This document shows, in pieces, positions 20,865 through 32,310 of a stretch of 64,000 nucleotides of DNA. The notes below the pieces were generated by a model. That model was not told the DNA's origin. It did not search any database and saw only the letters and a list, made by a program, of their open reading frames with translations. How positions within the stretch are numbered: the stretch's first letter is position 1; every line of letters starts with the position of its first letter. The position numbers and the translations under genes were made by a program. The stretch comes from Pogostemon cablin (taxonomy: Eukaryota; Streptophyta; Magnoliopsida; Lamiales; Lamiaceae): NCBI GenBank assembly GCA_023678885.1, contig CM042985.1, forward strand, positions 15,416,465 to 15,480,464, read 5' to 3'.

Positions 20865-20883
20865 GGTCCCACTGGGCGTGCCA
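20865..20883 (-). other. Tat primer binding site
   Basis: Minus strand TGGCACGCCCAGTGGGACC begins 5 bases inside the 5' LTR. It starts with TGG, complementary to a tRNA CCA end. I cannot assign the tRNA with certainty. Confidence 0.7.
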
Positions 20884-20888
20884 AAATT

Positions 20889-21961
20889 TGTAACAACAAA
20901 TATTGTATTTATTAAATAATAAACACAAAAGAAATTACAATGATAATCCGAGATGGATTAAACTTGAGAATTGAAGTAAACAGCTTCTATTTGTCCTCTG
21001 ATTCCTCTCTTGAGTTGATTTCTTGACTTTTTCAACTTTCGGAGCCGGATCTTCGGATGGAGCTTGTCCGAGCTTGGGATTGTCTTGAAGCTTTAAAACG
21101 TTTATCCGGAGGCGTCGAGCCTTTGTTCGGATCAAACGTTGACTTGAATTTTTGTCGTGAAGTATGCCGCTCAATTTGGTAGAACGTTGACTTCACGGAG
21201 ACTGCTGGATGAATTTGATAAAGAACACCGGATCAAAGAGGCTTAGCACCTTGGTCTTTGATCGGATGTGATTCTTGACTTGAATATATCTTGAACTTGA
21301 CTTGAAGATCTTGAGCTTGGGCTTGGATCTTGATCTTGCTCTTCACTTGAATCTTCGCTTGATCTTGATCTTCAGAATTCTTCACTTGACTTGATCGAAC
21401 TTGATTTTCACTTGAATCTTCAGAGTTCTTCAGGTCTTCAGGATTTTCAGAGTGTTTTGAATGAGGACTGAAGGTCCTTATTTATAGGTAGAGAAAATAA
21501 CCACTTAGGAGATATTTTCTCCTTCAAAAGATATGTTGGGCTTTAAGCCTGCTGGACCGGATACGGGCCTATTTAATTTAATTAAACCCGTAGGATTTAA
21601 CCTGGGCCTAATTAATTTAACTAGGCCTGCTGGACTTGATTTGCTGGGCTCGTTTGACTTGAATCAGGCCCACATGATTTATTTCTTGGGCTTATCGATC
21701 TGGGCCAGGCTCACATGATTTATTTCTTGGGTTTATTGATTTGAGTCAGGCTCTCTTGATTTGAATAGAGCCCACTTGACTTGAATTGAGCCCACTTGAC
21801 TTGAATTTGGGCCCAAATAATTATATTAATTATCAATTATTTATTTATTTATTTCAAGAATTAATTTATTTAAATTCCTTAATAAATAAATATTTAATCA
21901 ATATTTCATATATTTTCCTTTGCATTTATATTTATTAGGCAATAAATTTTAATTGCCTACA
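20889..21961 (-). repeat. Tat element 5' LTR (right copy)
   Basis: 1073 bp, identical to 8011-9083 at a constant offset of 12,878, with no indel. It is the promoter LTR for gag-pol transcription on the minus strand. Confidence 0.97.
21479..21486 (-). promoter_or_regulatory. TATA box of Tat 5' LTR
   Basis: Minus strand CCTATAAATAAGG contains TATAAATA, about 600 bases from the gag-proximal LTR edge. It is the best TATA match in the LTR. Confidence 0.6.
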
Positions 21962-21966
21962 CACGT

Positions 21967-22169
21967 ATAGCAATATTATCCAGAATCTGCCTTACTCGGC
22001 TATGTTTAGTACTGTGTGTTATTTCTTCCTTTCATTCCTCTCCTTTTCTAGTGCACAAGTACCTAGGAGAAATTGGGGTTAGTTATAAATAATCACAAAT
22101 AAAAATTTTAATCAACTAGAAATAATAAATTAATAATAACAGCCGTCCCCGACAATGACACCAAAAACT
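21967..22169 (-). other. Element B leader, gag start and primer site
   Basis: The minus strand from 22163 to 22146 reads TGGTGTCATTGTCGGGGA. This fits the Athila-type tRNA-Asp primer site with C-to-T changes at CpG sites. Further in, gag-like residues (RQILDNIA) run up to the CACGT target site and continue at 8005. Confidence 0.75.
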
Positions 22170-23801
22170 TGATGAGCATTTTCTTTGTACGCAAAATTAA
22201 TCCCCAAGTATTAAGGATATCAATTGCAGCTTAAGCAAGCGACCAAGTTAAATATCGAACTCAAAGGACGACGTATTATTAATTTAATTATTTACTAAAT
22301 TAATTAAGACGAATTGTGGCAATAAGTTTGATGTATGAAATTATTAACTACTAAACAATTAATTAAAATAACAAATAAAATAAATAAGGAACTAGGAAAA
22401 TACAAAAGTGAACCAAATAGGAGAATAGGTAGCTCTAGGATAATTCAGTTTCACTCCTTAATTTCCCTTTCGTGTATCAATGTCTGACTCTGTCTTATGG
22501 AATACGGACGCATCACTAAGCCATGCAAATCTACTCTATAAACACAATTAAATACGCATGTAACATGTGTGAATAACCTTGGAGCAAGATATATAATTTT
22601 ACCCCTCATTCTAGGTACTATCAGTATCAATTATTTCTCCCTAGGATTGGTACTCTAACCTTATATGATCTCCCTTTATAGGTCCTATAAATTTAACCTC
22701 TTTATCCTACTTATTAACCCAAATTCAATTCAATATAAGTATTTATATAAGATAGTTCTAATGAAGCTTCGGAGTCCCCTAACTTAGAATCATAACATGG
22801 AATCTTGTTCAGCAGTGAATGCGCTCAATCAACAACAAAAATATATATTCAGACTCTATATAACAGTTGAAGATGTACAAAACGACCATGAATATGGATT
22901 AAAAATGCATAATCATATATAAAATAAATCCACAAGTATTGTTGTATGGAGTATACACACGAAAGTTTAATTAATTCATAAAAACCTTCAAAACCCTAGA
23001 TCTACCAAAAAGGTTCTAGCCCATGGTGTTGTAGGAAATACACATGGGGGTCGGATAGATCTCACCCATATATCTGAAAAATACAAGATAAATTAGAAAA
23101 TGATAAGAACCCTAGATTTGGACATCGTAGCATCATTCTCCGTCTTGAATCCTCCTCTTGGTTCTCCTATTGATTCAACAGACGAATCTTTACAGTGATG
23201 GATGGATGGATGAAAGGATGTGGATGATGGTTGGGTTGTGACCCCCCCTTGTGTGGTGTAGGATGATTGTGTTGTGTTCTTCTCACATGAATAATGATGT
23301 AAAATATATAGGTGTGAGAAGGGAATGAAATAAGGAAATAAAAGATATGGGTGAATCATGGAGGATTATGTGATAAGGAGATTAATTGTTCTCCAAGAAA
23401 TAGGAATTATGGGCTAATTTTTGGAAATTTTCAAAATTCTCGGAAATTCTCTCCGACAACTGCGCGACCTCATGATTCTGTGCATAACTTCCTCGTCCGA
23501 TCTCTGATTTAAGTGATTCTTACGCCCTTCTCTTCCGTGGATTTCAAACCATATATCACACCATCAGTTATGAGCTTTACAAGAACACAGAAAAATTATG
23601 AAAGTTGTATGTGCCTTTTTCAGCATTCCTCTAACTTTGCACTTTTGATCATTTTTCCACCTAAAACAGTATAAAACACCTCAAATGCATCTTTTTCTCA
23701 AATATATCGAATATAAGACACTTGTGCTAATATATGATTACAATTACCATAAAAAAGATGTTAAATTAGATACTAGAACACACTTATTTTTACTCTCATC
23801 C
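22170..23801 (-). repeat. Element B 5' LTR (right copy)
   Basis: It matches 2740-4359 throughout with many substitutions and small indels. The last base reads C instead of the A expected for the terminal TCA, just before the CCTAG duplication. Confidence 0.9.
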
Positions 23802-23806
23802 CCTAG

Positions 23807-24048
23807 TATACGACAACAAGAAGCGAAGAGTGTTGAAGATACATTCAACAGATACATGGCTAAGAATGATACAAGAGTGGATATACTCGAGGCTACTTGA
23901 ATGCTAAGCATGCAGATTTATCTAAGCACTTGAAGGACCTTACTTTGATGATGGGGCAGATGGTCGGGAACATGAATTAATTAACACAAACGTTGGAGAA
24001 AGGAATGTTCCCGTCTCAAAGGCATAACGAACTCGAAAGAGTACAAAG
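23807..24048 (+). pseudogene. gag fragment of element A, part 2
   Basis: The first codons, IRQQEAKSVEDTFNRYMAKN, continue exactly where 2739 stopped, judged against the uninterrupted copy in element B (7210-7130). Stops follow within 30 residues, so the copy is decayed. It is cut at 24048 by copia element C1, before which CAAAG is read. Confidence 0.85.
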
Positions 24049-25251
24049 TGTTAGCGTTCGATTGTTTAGTTAATGTGAACTGTTAGGGTTCCAGACATTT
24101 CTAAATCAGCAGAAACAAGAAGATAGAAATGTATTACATTTCACCAGGGTATGTTGAAGAAGAAAAGCTGCAAAAAACAACCTCTTGATCTTCTACTGTA
24201 TTGCTAAGTCCAATCATGACGTGGTGTGGGCGATGATCTTTAAGATCCTCTCAAACTACTCTCCACCCTCTCTAACTCGAGATTAGGCATGAATAATTGA
24301 GCATACAGAAAGCTGAGATGACTTATATATGGGCTACAACAGGGACCAGGAGGAGAAATTAGAGTCGGGCCTTCATTGGGCTTAAGTACCAAAGTTTAGT
24401 CTAAAACTTATACTTAAGTCCAATAATAATATATATTCCACTAAAATATTATTACTGTACTGCCGCTCCAATTTCATAATTACCTTATGAGCTCCTTCTT
24501 ATTATGAGCTCGTTAGTCTCCCCATATTTAAGATATACAATGCCTATTAATTAATTAAGTTACTGACAACTCCATTAATTAATATCTCATCTGAGAGTAG
24601 TATCACTCAATCTCATTATCATGACGAAATAAATCCACCTGCAAGGTTTACATGATAATCTATGTGAGCTCCTCAAGGGGACATCATCAACCTATTTAAT
24701 AGGACACATATTCCTTCTATAATCAACAGCACACCATAGAGACAACACTATTTTCCAACTCACCGAGTTTATTGATTTAATTACATGTAAATCTCACCTA
24801 TTGATGAATCAAAGAAATACATACTGCCTTATGTGTCGAGGTTATTGTATTGGTATTAAGATCACGAACATCAACAATAACTGAGATCAAGTTCTCCTAT
24901 ATAGTCAGTATAAATCGAAAGATCTCAAGCGGTCCTGCTCAATACACAAAGTACACTAATGTGATTTTATAGTCAAGACAAACTAATACCGAATCACACT
25001 ACAATCATCCCGATAGAAAGTCCCCGTCTATCTGGGTTATGAGCATCTATTTATCTTTATAAGGAAACCGATAATATGATCTTCTGCGTGTTGTCGCACA
25101 ACATATTATCTACAGTATGAAGTAAGTGGACTATTGCATTGAACATATAAATAAATTATAAGACGCAGTCATTTGATCAATGATTCTCATTAAAATTCAT
25201 TGTTAAAAATTGTTCATACAAAAAGCTAGACTTTTAGTATACAATCCAACA
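24049..25251 (-). repeat. C1 3' LTR
   Basis: 1203 bp from TGTTAGCGTTCGATTG to TATACAATCCAACA. It matches 31116-32310 closely and matches 30598-31115, 35635-36819 and 60939-62310 more distantly. Confidence 0.88.
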
Positions 25252-25299
25252 ATCTCCCACTTATACTAAAATACTATGCTGTCAAGACCACTGCCATAT

Positions 25300-25560
25300 A
25301 TCTGATTCCCACTCCCACTACATGACCATCAAAAGCATTCGCCTTAAGGTCGTTGTAAAAGAATTTACTAGGTTATAATCCGATGCAATCTAGGCGACAA
25401 CAACCTTCCCCTCATCATATGATTTCTCGTAACACGTGGTACTTACGCTTAATATGTTTAATTACTTATGGACTCGTGATTCCTTCAAGTTTGCAACTGC
25501 ACCATTATTATCACAAAATAAATTGTGATAATCTTAGACAAACCAGAATCACATCCAAGT
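25300..25560 (-). pseudogene. C1 copia RNase H, C-terminal part
   Basis: The minus strand gives CDNNGAVANLKESRVHK followed by broken frames with KVVVA and NLVNSFTTTL. This fits the copia RNase H end that normally reads CDN-GA, KHI and the ADP-F-K-L tail. In-frame stops are present. The same piece recurs at 62350-62620 in C3. Confidence 0.75.
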
Positions 25561-26087
25561 CCATTACGAAGTTTCTAGAGTCATATAGATACTTTGGCGA
25601 CCACAAGGCTCCAATATTATCATGTTACCATGGTGGAGTCAGAAATATATTTCTATATGACACTCCTCCATATTACGACTCTAGTTTTCAAAATTAATCA
25701 CATAACCTTGAGGTGGATTTACTGTTATCCCCATCTGATTTGAAAAATCTGAATCTATGTAACCCAAAAGAAGTAATGAATCTGTTCGGTAAGGCCACAT
25801 ATAATTTCTAGTCATTTTTAAGTACACAAATATATATCTTACCATAGTTTAAAATTCTTGTTTCGGGTTACCTTGATACCCACTGTTCATGCCTTCGACA
25901 AAACAGATATCTATTCTCGTGTATAGCATTTCATAGATTAGTCTTCTTTATTCGCCGAAGCGTAAGAAACCGACTTCAACACCTTTATCTTTTTTTGCAT
26001 CATAAGATACATTTCCTTAGATAAAGTCATATGCTAAAACGAGTAAGGATTGTATCATTTCATGAAGCTTGAGATAAGCATAACACC

Positions 26088-26410
26088 CTATCTTGTGATC
26101 ACCATGATCGCAAGGATATATTTTGCTTCTCTTAAGTCCTTCATTTTATACTGCTTTATCAACCATACACATACGCCCGAAAATACTCTTTCATTGTTTC
26201 CAATGAGCAAGATAACATCTACGTATAGTATAAAAAATGCCACCTCATTTTCGTCACTCTTGTCAACACACAAGACCCATCCGAGCATTGATTAAATCCA
26301 TACGACTGGATTTCCTCATCAAAAGAGATGTTCCATGATCTTAAAGCTTGCTTTAGTCCATCGATGGAGAATTTCAAGCTTACACTCAAAATGCTCTTAG
26401 CCCTTTGCAA
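26088..26410 (-). pseudogene. C1 copia reverse transcriptase fragment
   Basis: The minus frame shows AFFILYVDVILLIGNN, then WLIKQYKMKDLREAKYILAI. This is the copia RT catalytic strand and following block, with the second Asp of YVDD changed to Val, so it is inactive. An overlapping frame upstream (26219-26410) holds LKQALRSWNISFDEEIQSYG, preceding RT residues in another frame. Stops and shifts show decay. Confidence 0.85.
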
Positions 26411-27149
26411 TTAATTATTCTGGTTGCTTCACATAGATGTTTTTCTCAAGACTTTCATTTAGGAAAGCTGTCTTGACATCTATTTGCTATTTCTCATAAT
26501 CAATATGATTAGCAATAAAAGAATTCGGATCAACAAAGGCATAGCTACCGACGAACAAGTTTCCTCATATTCGAACCCTTTCTTTCAGAGTATACCTTTT
26601 CGCAATAAGCTTTGCTTCCAAGGTTTTCACCTTACCGTTTGATCCTCTTTTCTTTTGTATGACCACTTCCAATGGTTTTTACATCATTTGGTGGTTTTAT
26701 AGGCTCCCAGATCTAATTTAGAATCCATAGATTCTATTCCAGAAATCATTGCAACTTGCTAAGATATCACATTTTTATCTTGTAGTACTTCGTCGTATCC
26801 CTGGGTCAATTCCTTGTATACTAGGGACCAAGCCTCACGACTCTCCCAAAATATAAATTTTTCTAGTTGTTGAACAACCCTCCCACTACGACAAGACGCT
26901 ACATGCAATTGTGTATCAGATGTGACATGCAATGCAGTTTACTTGTGGTATATCCTCTTGTACAATTGGTACTATGCTTTGTGTTTTCCCTCTCACTTCC
27001 TTTAGAATAACTTATACATGGGTATGTGATTTATTATATAGTCCTCTTCCAAAAATCTAGTGTTTGTGTTAACAATCACCCTTCGATCTTTTGGACTAAA
27101 TAAATCACCTTTCATTTTTCTAGGATTTCCCAAAAATAAATTTAATAAC

Positions 27150-27560
27150 TCATCATCTATCTAACTATTACCATAAGAGACTTATTCCTTCTTCCGTCAT
27201 ACCATTCTGCTGGGATTTGCACGGTGAAATAAATTGAGATTTTATCTCATCCTCTGATTGACAACTCCTAGACTATCCTAAGAGGTACTCGCCACCAAGA
27301 TTAAATCATAATGACTTGATATATTTTTCATGACGCTGCACCGCATCATCCATGTACTCCTTGAATTAATCAAAGTACGTAGACATGTGGTGCATCAAAT
27401 AAATATATCTGTATCTAGAATAATCATCAATTAAATTGACGAATATTCATAACCACCTCTCGCCGGGATAATCTTAGGATCACATAAATCAGAATGAACT
27501 ACTTCCAACATATCATTGGCTCTACACCCTTTTGCCTTAAAAGGCATTTAATCATTTTCA
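27150..27560 (-). pseudogene. C1 copia integrase remnants
   Basis: Minus-strand residues around 27190-27230 read SQQNGMTEEGIS, the copia integrase block PQQNGVAER with its catalytic Glu region altered. Flanking frames are too broken for domain limits. Confidence 0.55.
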
Positions 27561-27683
27561 TTTTCAAATAAAACTCGCAAGTTCGATAGTTTCCACTTCC
27601 AATAAACCCAATGGTCCATCGACTATCTACCTTTGAATCCTACTCAAGTTAATATGATTTAGTCTTAGATGCCAAGAGTATGT

Positions 27684-28267
27684 TTAGTTCATCTCCGAAG
27701 GTTCCTTTCTCTTACTAAGATTAGAAGATACATTATTAATTACTATTTGTTGTATCATGAGAGAACCATGATTTAAGAGTTTACAAATTGTCACCAACGT
27801 ACCATGACAGATTATAGCTCCATCCTTCATTATAATGACCATGTCATTTAAATGAAATAAAGTATCCATCTGTAAATGCATAGAAACTGAAATTAAATTC
27901 TTTCTATGAAAACGTACGTAAAGGCAATTTCTCATAATCAAATGTTTATTCCTATCAGAAGATAAATAAACAACTCCCACTGCAACAGCCACTACTTTCG
28001 TAGTTTACCCATGTACTCAATTGTCTCATCATCACTTAGTTACATGCTTTTAGTGATTTCGGTATCTGCACACAACGTGTCAGTAGATGCCATCACTAAT
28101 ATTGCCTCAACAACTAGTGAATGAGATACGACCTTGTTTATATCATGATGAAAATTGATTTCCTTTGCCACTTGTTTTGTCAGAAGTTTCCCACCGAATA
28201 CAAACTTTTGTATTTCAGGTGGAACTTGCTCAAAACATCTAGATAAATTATGGAGAATGAAATTCAC
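27684..28267 (-). pseudogene. C1 copia gag/protease to pre-integrase remnants
   Basis: 27992-27684 reads CLYVRFHRKNLISVSMHLQ and LSKRKEPSEMN, the pre-integrase region of copia polyproteins downstream of protease. 28267-28040 reads FILHNLSRCFEQV, a gag block. The protease active-site motif is not readable. Between 28270 and 29235 I see only AT-rich, stop-filled sequence where the rest of gag should lie. Confidence 0.65.
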
Positions 28268-29235
28268 CTAGGTTTTTCTTTCAATTTCGATCCATATTTT
28301 TCAATTCATTCATCAAGTTAACCATGACCTCCCACCTTTTAACCTCACTCAAGTATCCGAAGAGTCGCATGAGACCATCATATTTCTATAAACCTCTCAC
28401 CTCTCCACTAGAGGCTTTAATTAATAGGCATCATAAAACATCTTTAGTGAGAACACATATGTTTTCCTAAGCAGTAAGAACCGAAACCAAGATTCTTTTC
28501 TAATCATCTAATTTTGGACCAGTAAATATGATTTTTTTAGTAAACAATAAGTGAAATAAAACCATTTGATAATCCTGAGAATCATAAATAAATACACCGA
28601 TCAAATTTTCAAATTTAACTATTTATATTGATTCCCTCAAAATAATATAAAACAAACCGACATCTCAAATACCGTGAGTTTGCATGTCACGTTAGTGTGG
28701 ACGTATACAAATTCGAATATTTACAAGAGAAGGTTTTACCCATTAATTTCATTCGTTAACCTAACTTTATGACAAAATAATTAATAGTTAGTTCCTTTTT
28801 AGCCATGCAAATAACAGCAGTGACTCCGCTGGGGATGATACTTATTATTTACACCTAAGTGTATATCATTATTTGATTCCAAGTCCGTTTTCCAAGCTTG
28901 TGTGCCTTACAGTTAGAGAAGTCCACACGCGCTCAGATAACTTCCTACAATAATCATAAAGAACTTTTTACCAGTGACCCATGAATAAACTCATCCATTG
29001 GGGATAAAGACACTAGAACCGACGTGCAAGTTTACTCATATAACTTACAAACCAATAATGGAGGGCGCGGGAATTGTTTACCTATCCCCTCTCCCACTTA
29101 GTTATTTAACACCGAGGATTTTTACATGTATATAATATTCAAAATAAAATACACAACTTAACATGCTCTTATTACAACATATATGGCAGTAAATCACAGA
29201 GAATCATGCATACATATATAGCAATAATCAGATAA

Positions 29236-30583
29236 TCAAATCAAAGTAAGACAGTTATATATCAGTGAATTCGATTGTTCGCCACCAAGCATGAATGTGG
29301 GTAACGCAGATCGGGATTGACCTCCCTGGTGAGGTCGCAGATGCGGGGCTCGTGGCAGTGCTCCAAAATCTAATCTGAAAATCAGAAGCCAGTTTTCATG
29401 AATTTCTTCCAGATTCCTTGCCCACCAACCTGCTCGGCACCACAATCCACCACCCGGCATCACGCTCGTCTTTCCATCCTCCGTGTATAACACCAGATGC
29501 CCAGCCACAGACGCGCATGCCTTCGAGCGCTAAAGCTCACCCTCGTGCACACCTTCGTATAGCCTGTGCGCATGCTAACGAGCGCTTATTATCGAACACC
29601 AAGCACCCACCACTGACCAAATCACTCGATGATTGCCAGCCATCAGCATGCCATCGAACGCCCCAACGAGCGTGCAAATGTACGCTGTGCCCGGTAGACA
29701 TCTACGCGCCATCGTCCGACCTTCCATGTGCCACCCCGTGCCTACCACTCGGCCACTTGCACATCCACGAACTGCTACCCATGGTGTCAGGTTTCATCGC
29801 ATGACTATTCGCCCGATGACACGTCCGCCCAAAAAACCTAGCAGCTGGCAGCGAGAATACCCAGCATGTAAATTGGCTTGCCACTGGGCGCCCAGCCCGC
29901 CTTCGTGCACCTATTGCTCGCCACCAACTATGTCAGACCTGATCGACACTTTTGCAAACCCGATGGGAGATTAGCTGCAATCTCGCTCAGAAATTGTGTG
30001 TGACCCACTCGGAACAGGTGATGGACCCACCCAGAAACATGGCTTGACTCGCCCAAACCATGATTTGATGCACCCGGAACATCGCCCATAGCCTGCTCCA
30101 GTCGCCATTTCCCGCTATAGGTGGTCCACAGTGGAATTTCCGATAATGTCGCTCGTCTAGTGAGCTTGCCCTGTCGCCATGCCCTCATATGCAGTTGCAT
30201 GTTGCGCCATGCACTGTCTCATCCCGACGCTGTCCAAGCTGCTTAAAGCATCACGCAACTTCAGCGATTGTCATGAATCGCCAGGCATGCAGCAGCATCC
30301 CATCACTAACCTCGCCGCCATGTACCATGCTAAGTCACGCCGACATGTCACCTTGCGAGCTGTACCGTCGAGGCCCACTTATGCCAGCGACTGTACAGTC
30401 TACATCTACCGACAAAACCATTGCCACCAGTCATCGACTTTGCCACCATCATCATTCGGTCGCTGCTCGCAGCCGACGATTACACATAGGGATACAAGTA
30501 TAATTCGAAAAAAATATTAAACCCTAATCCACGTAGGCACAAGAAACCCTAACCTAACAGTCATGCTTCACCACGAAACTAAA
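29236..30583 (-). other. GC-rich leader of copia subfamily, with GCATGC motifs
   Basis: It lies between the primer site and gag. It is GC-rich, in strong contrast to the rest of the element, and contains repeated GCATGC and ATGCC motifs. ORFs of up to 128 residues on both strands are low-complexity and match no family I know, so I call no gene. The leader of C2 (34710-35620) has the same character. Confidence 0.5.
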
Positions 30584-30595
30584 GCTCTGATACCA
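30584..30595 (-). other. Copia primer binding site (initiator Met tRNA)
   Basis: Minus strand TGGTATCAGAGC lies 2 bases from the LTR edge. It is the classical plant copia primer site. Confidence 0.9.
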
Positions 30596-30597
30596 AC

Positions 30598-31115
30598 TGT
30601 TGGCATTCGATCTTTTGGTTAACGTGAACCGTTAGGGTTCCATGAGTTTCTAAATCAGCAGAAGATAGAAGATAGAAATGTATTACCTTTCACCAGGGTA
30701 TGTTGAAGAAGAACAGCTACAGAAAACAACCTCTTGATCTTATGCTGTATTCTAAAGTCCAATCTTGACTTCGTGTGGACGATGATCTTCAAGATCCTCT
30801 CTATCTGCTCTCCACCCATTCTAAATCGCGATTTGACATGAATAATAGGGCATCCAGATAGATGAGATGATTTATATATGGGCTACAACAAGGACCAGGA
30901 GAAGAAATTAGAGTCGGGCCTCCATTGGACTTAAGTATCTAAGTTTAGTCTAAAACTTATACTTAAGTCCAATAATAATAATATATTCCACTAAAATATT
31001 ATTACTGCACTGCCGCTCCAATCCCATAATTATGTTGTGAGCTCCTTCTTATTATGAGCCCGTTAGTCTCCCCATGTTTAAGATATACAATGCCTATTAA
31101 TTAATTAAGTTACTG
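30598..31115 (-). repeat. Partial copia LTR, subfamily 2 (518 bp)
   Basis: It starts TGTTGGCATTCGATC and ends abruptly at AAGTTACTG. Its opening is closer to C2's LTR (35635) than to C1's left LTR (24049). A second, almost complete LTR copy follows directly. Confidence 0.8.
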
Positions 31116-32310
31116 CAGCGTTCGATTGTTTAGTTAACATGAACTGTTAGGGTTTCAGACGTTTCTAAATCAGCAGAAGCAAGAAGATAGAAACGTATTA
31201 TCTTTCACCAGGGTATGTTGAAGAAGAAAAGCTGTAGAAAATAACCTCTTGATCTTCTACAGTATTCCCAAGTCCTATCTTAACGTGGTGTGGGACTTCA
31301 AGATCCTCTCAAACTACTCTCCACCCTCTCTAACTCGCGATTAGGCTTGAATAATTGAGCATCCAGAAAGTTGAGATGACTTATATATGGGCTACAACAG
31401 GGACCGGGAGGAGAAATTAGAGTCGGGCGTCCATTGGGCTTAAGTACCCAAGTTTAGTCCAAAACTTATACTTAAGTCCAATAATAATATATATTCCACT
31501 AAAATACTATTAATGTACTGCTGCTCCAATCCCATAATTACGTTATGAGCTCCTTCTCATTATGAGCCCGTTAGTCTCTCCATATTTAAGATATACAATG
31601 CCCATTAATTAATTAAGTTACTGACAACTCCATTAATTAATATCTCATCCGAGAGTAGTACCACTCAACCTCATTATCATGCCGAAATAAATCCACCTGT
31701 AGGGTTTACATAATAATCCTTATAAGCTCCTCAAGGGGACATCATCAACTTATTTAATAGGGCACAGATTCCTTCTACAATCAACAGCACACTATAGAGA
31801 CAATACTATTTCCCAACTCACCGAGTTTGTTGATTTAATTACATGTAAATCTCACCCATTGATAAATTAAAGAAATACATACAGCCTTACATGTTGAGGT
31901 TATTGTATAGGTATTAAGAGTACGACATCGATAATAACTGAGATCAAGTTCTCATATATAGTTAGTGTAAATCTAACGATCTTAAGCGGTCCTACTCAAT
32001 AAACAAAGTGCACTAATGTGATTTTATAGTCAAGACAAACTAATACCAAATCACACTACAACCAACGCGATAGAGAGTCCCCATTTATCTCGGTTGTGAG
32101 CATTTGTTTATACTTTATAAGGAAACTGATAATATGATCTTTCGCGTGTTGTGGCACAACATATTATCTACAGTATAAAGTAAGTGGACTATTGCATCGA
32201 ACATATAAATAAATTATAAGACGCAATCATTTGATTAATGATTCTCATTACAAATTCATTGTTAATCATTGTTCATACAAAAAGCTAGACTTTTAGTATA
32301 CAATCCAACA
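31116..32310 (-). repeat. C1 right LTR, subfamily 1, lacking its first bases
   Basis: It begins AGCGTTCGATTGTTTAG, so only the first four bases are missing compared with 24049. It ends ATCCAACA. It is the true partner of the left LTR. Confidence 0.85.

Larger units (their letters stand above)
8011..21961 (-). mobile_element. Tat-lineage Ty3/gypsy retrotransposon with antisense plant-mobile-domain gene
   Basis: The element is 13,951 bp, starts TG and ends CA. It is flanked by CACGT at 8006-8010 and 21962-21966. The two 1073-bp LTRs show no difference in a line-by-line reading, so insertion is very recent. Order along the minus strand: 5' LTR (right), primer site, gag-protease-RT-two RNase H-integrase, then an oppositely oriented gene, then a GC-rich captured host fragment, polypurine tract and 3' LTR. 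Two RNase H domains in tandem, the second of archaeal type, are a known mark of the Tat lineage. Pol has one frameshift, so this copy may need help in trans despite its youth. Confidence 0.95.
2740..23801 (-). mobile_element. Element B: Athila-type gag-pro-only LTR element interrupted by the Tat element
   Basis: LTRs lie at 2740-4359 and 22170-23801. Five-base duplications CCTAG flank it at 2735-2739 and 23802-23806. A primer site lies inside the right LTR and a purine tract inside the left LTR, so it reads on the minus strand. Without the 13,951-bp Tat insertion and its duplicated CACGT it is about 7.1 kb. The internal part has gag and the region after protease, but I see no reverse transcriptase, RNase H or integrase, as in TR-GAG non-autonomous elements. 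The LTRs differ at many sites, so B is older than Tat. B sits in the gag of its own relative A, in the opposite orientation. Confidence 0.88.
24049..32310 (-). mobile_element. C1: decayed Ty1/copia retrotransposon (minus strand)
   Basis: It starts TGTTAGCG and ends ATCCAACA. It is flanked by CAAAG (24044-24048) and TAAAG (32311-32315), a duplication with one mismatch. Element A gag sequence is continuous across it. The minus-strand order is 5' LTR, methionine-tRNA primer site, GC-rich leader, gag, protease, integrase, RT, RNase H, 3' LTR. That is copia order, with integrase before RT. Frames are broken by many stops. The right-hand end contains a second, partial LTR of a different subfamily, so C1 is chimeric or holds a second insertion. 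Confidence 0.85.

Noticed and set aside
29418..30520. Several 90-128-residue ORFs on the plus strand
   Set aside because: They sit in the GC-rich copia leader, antisense to the element, with His/Pro/Cys-rich composition and no recognisable motif. Open frames are expected from base composition.
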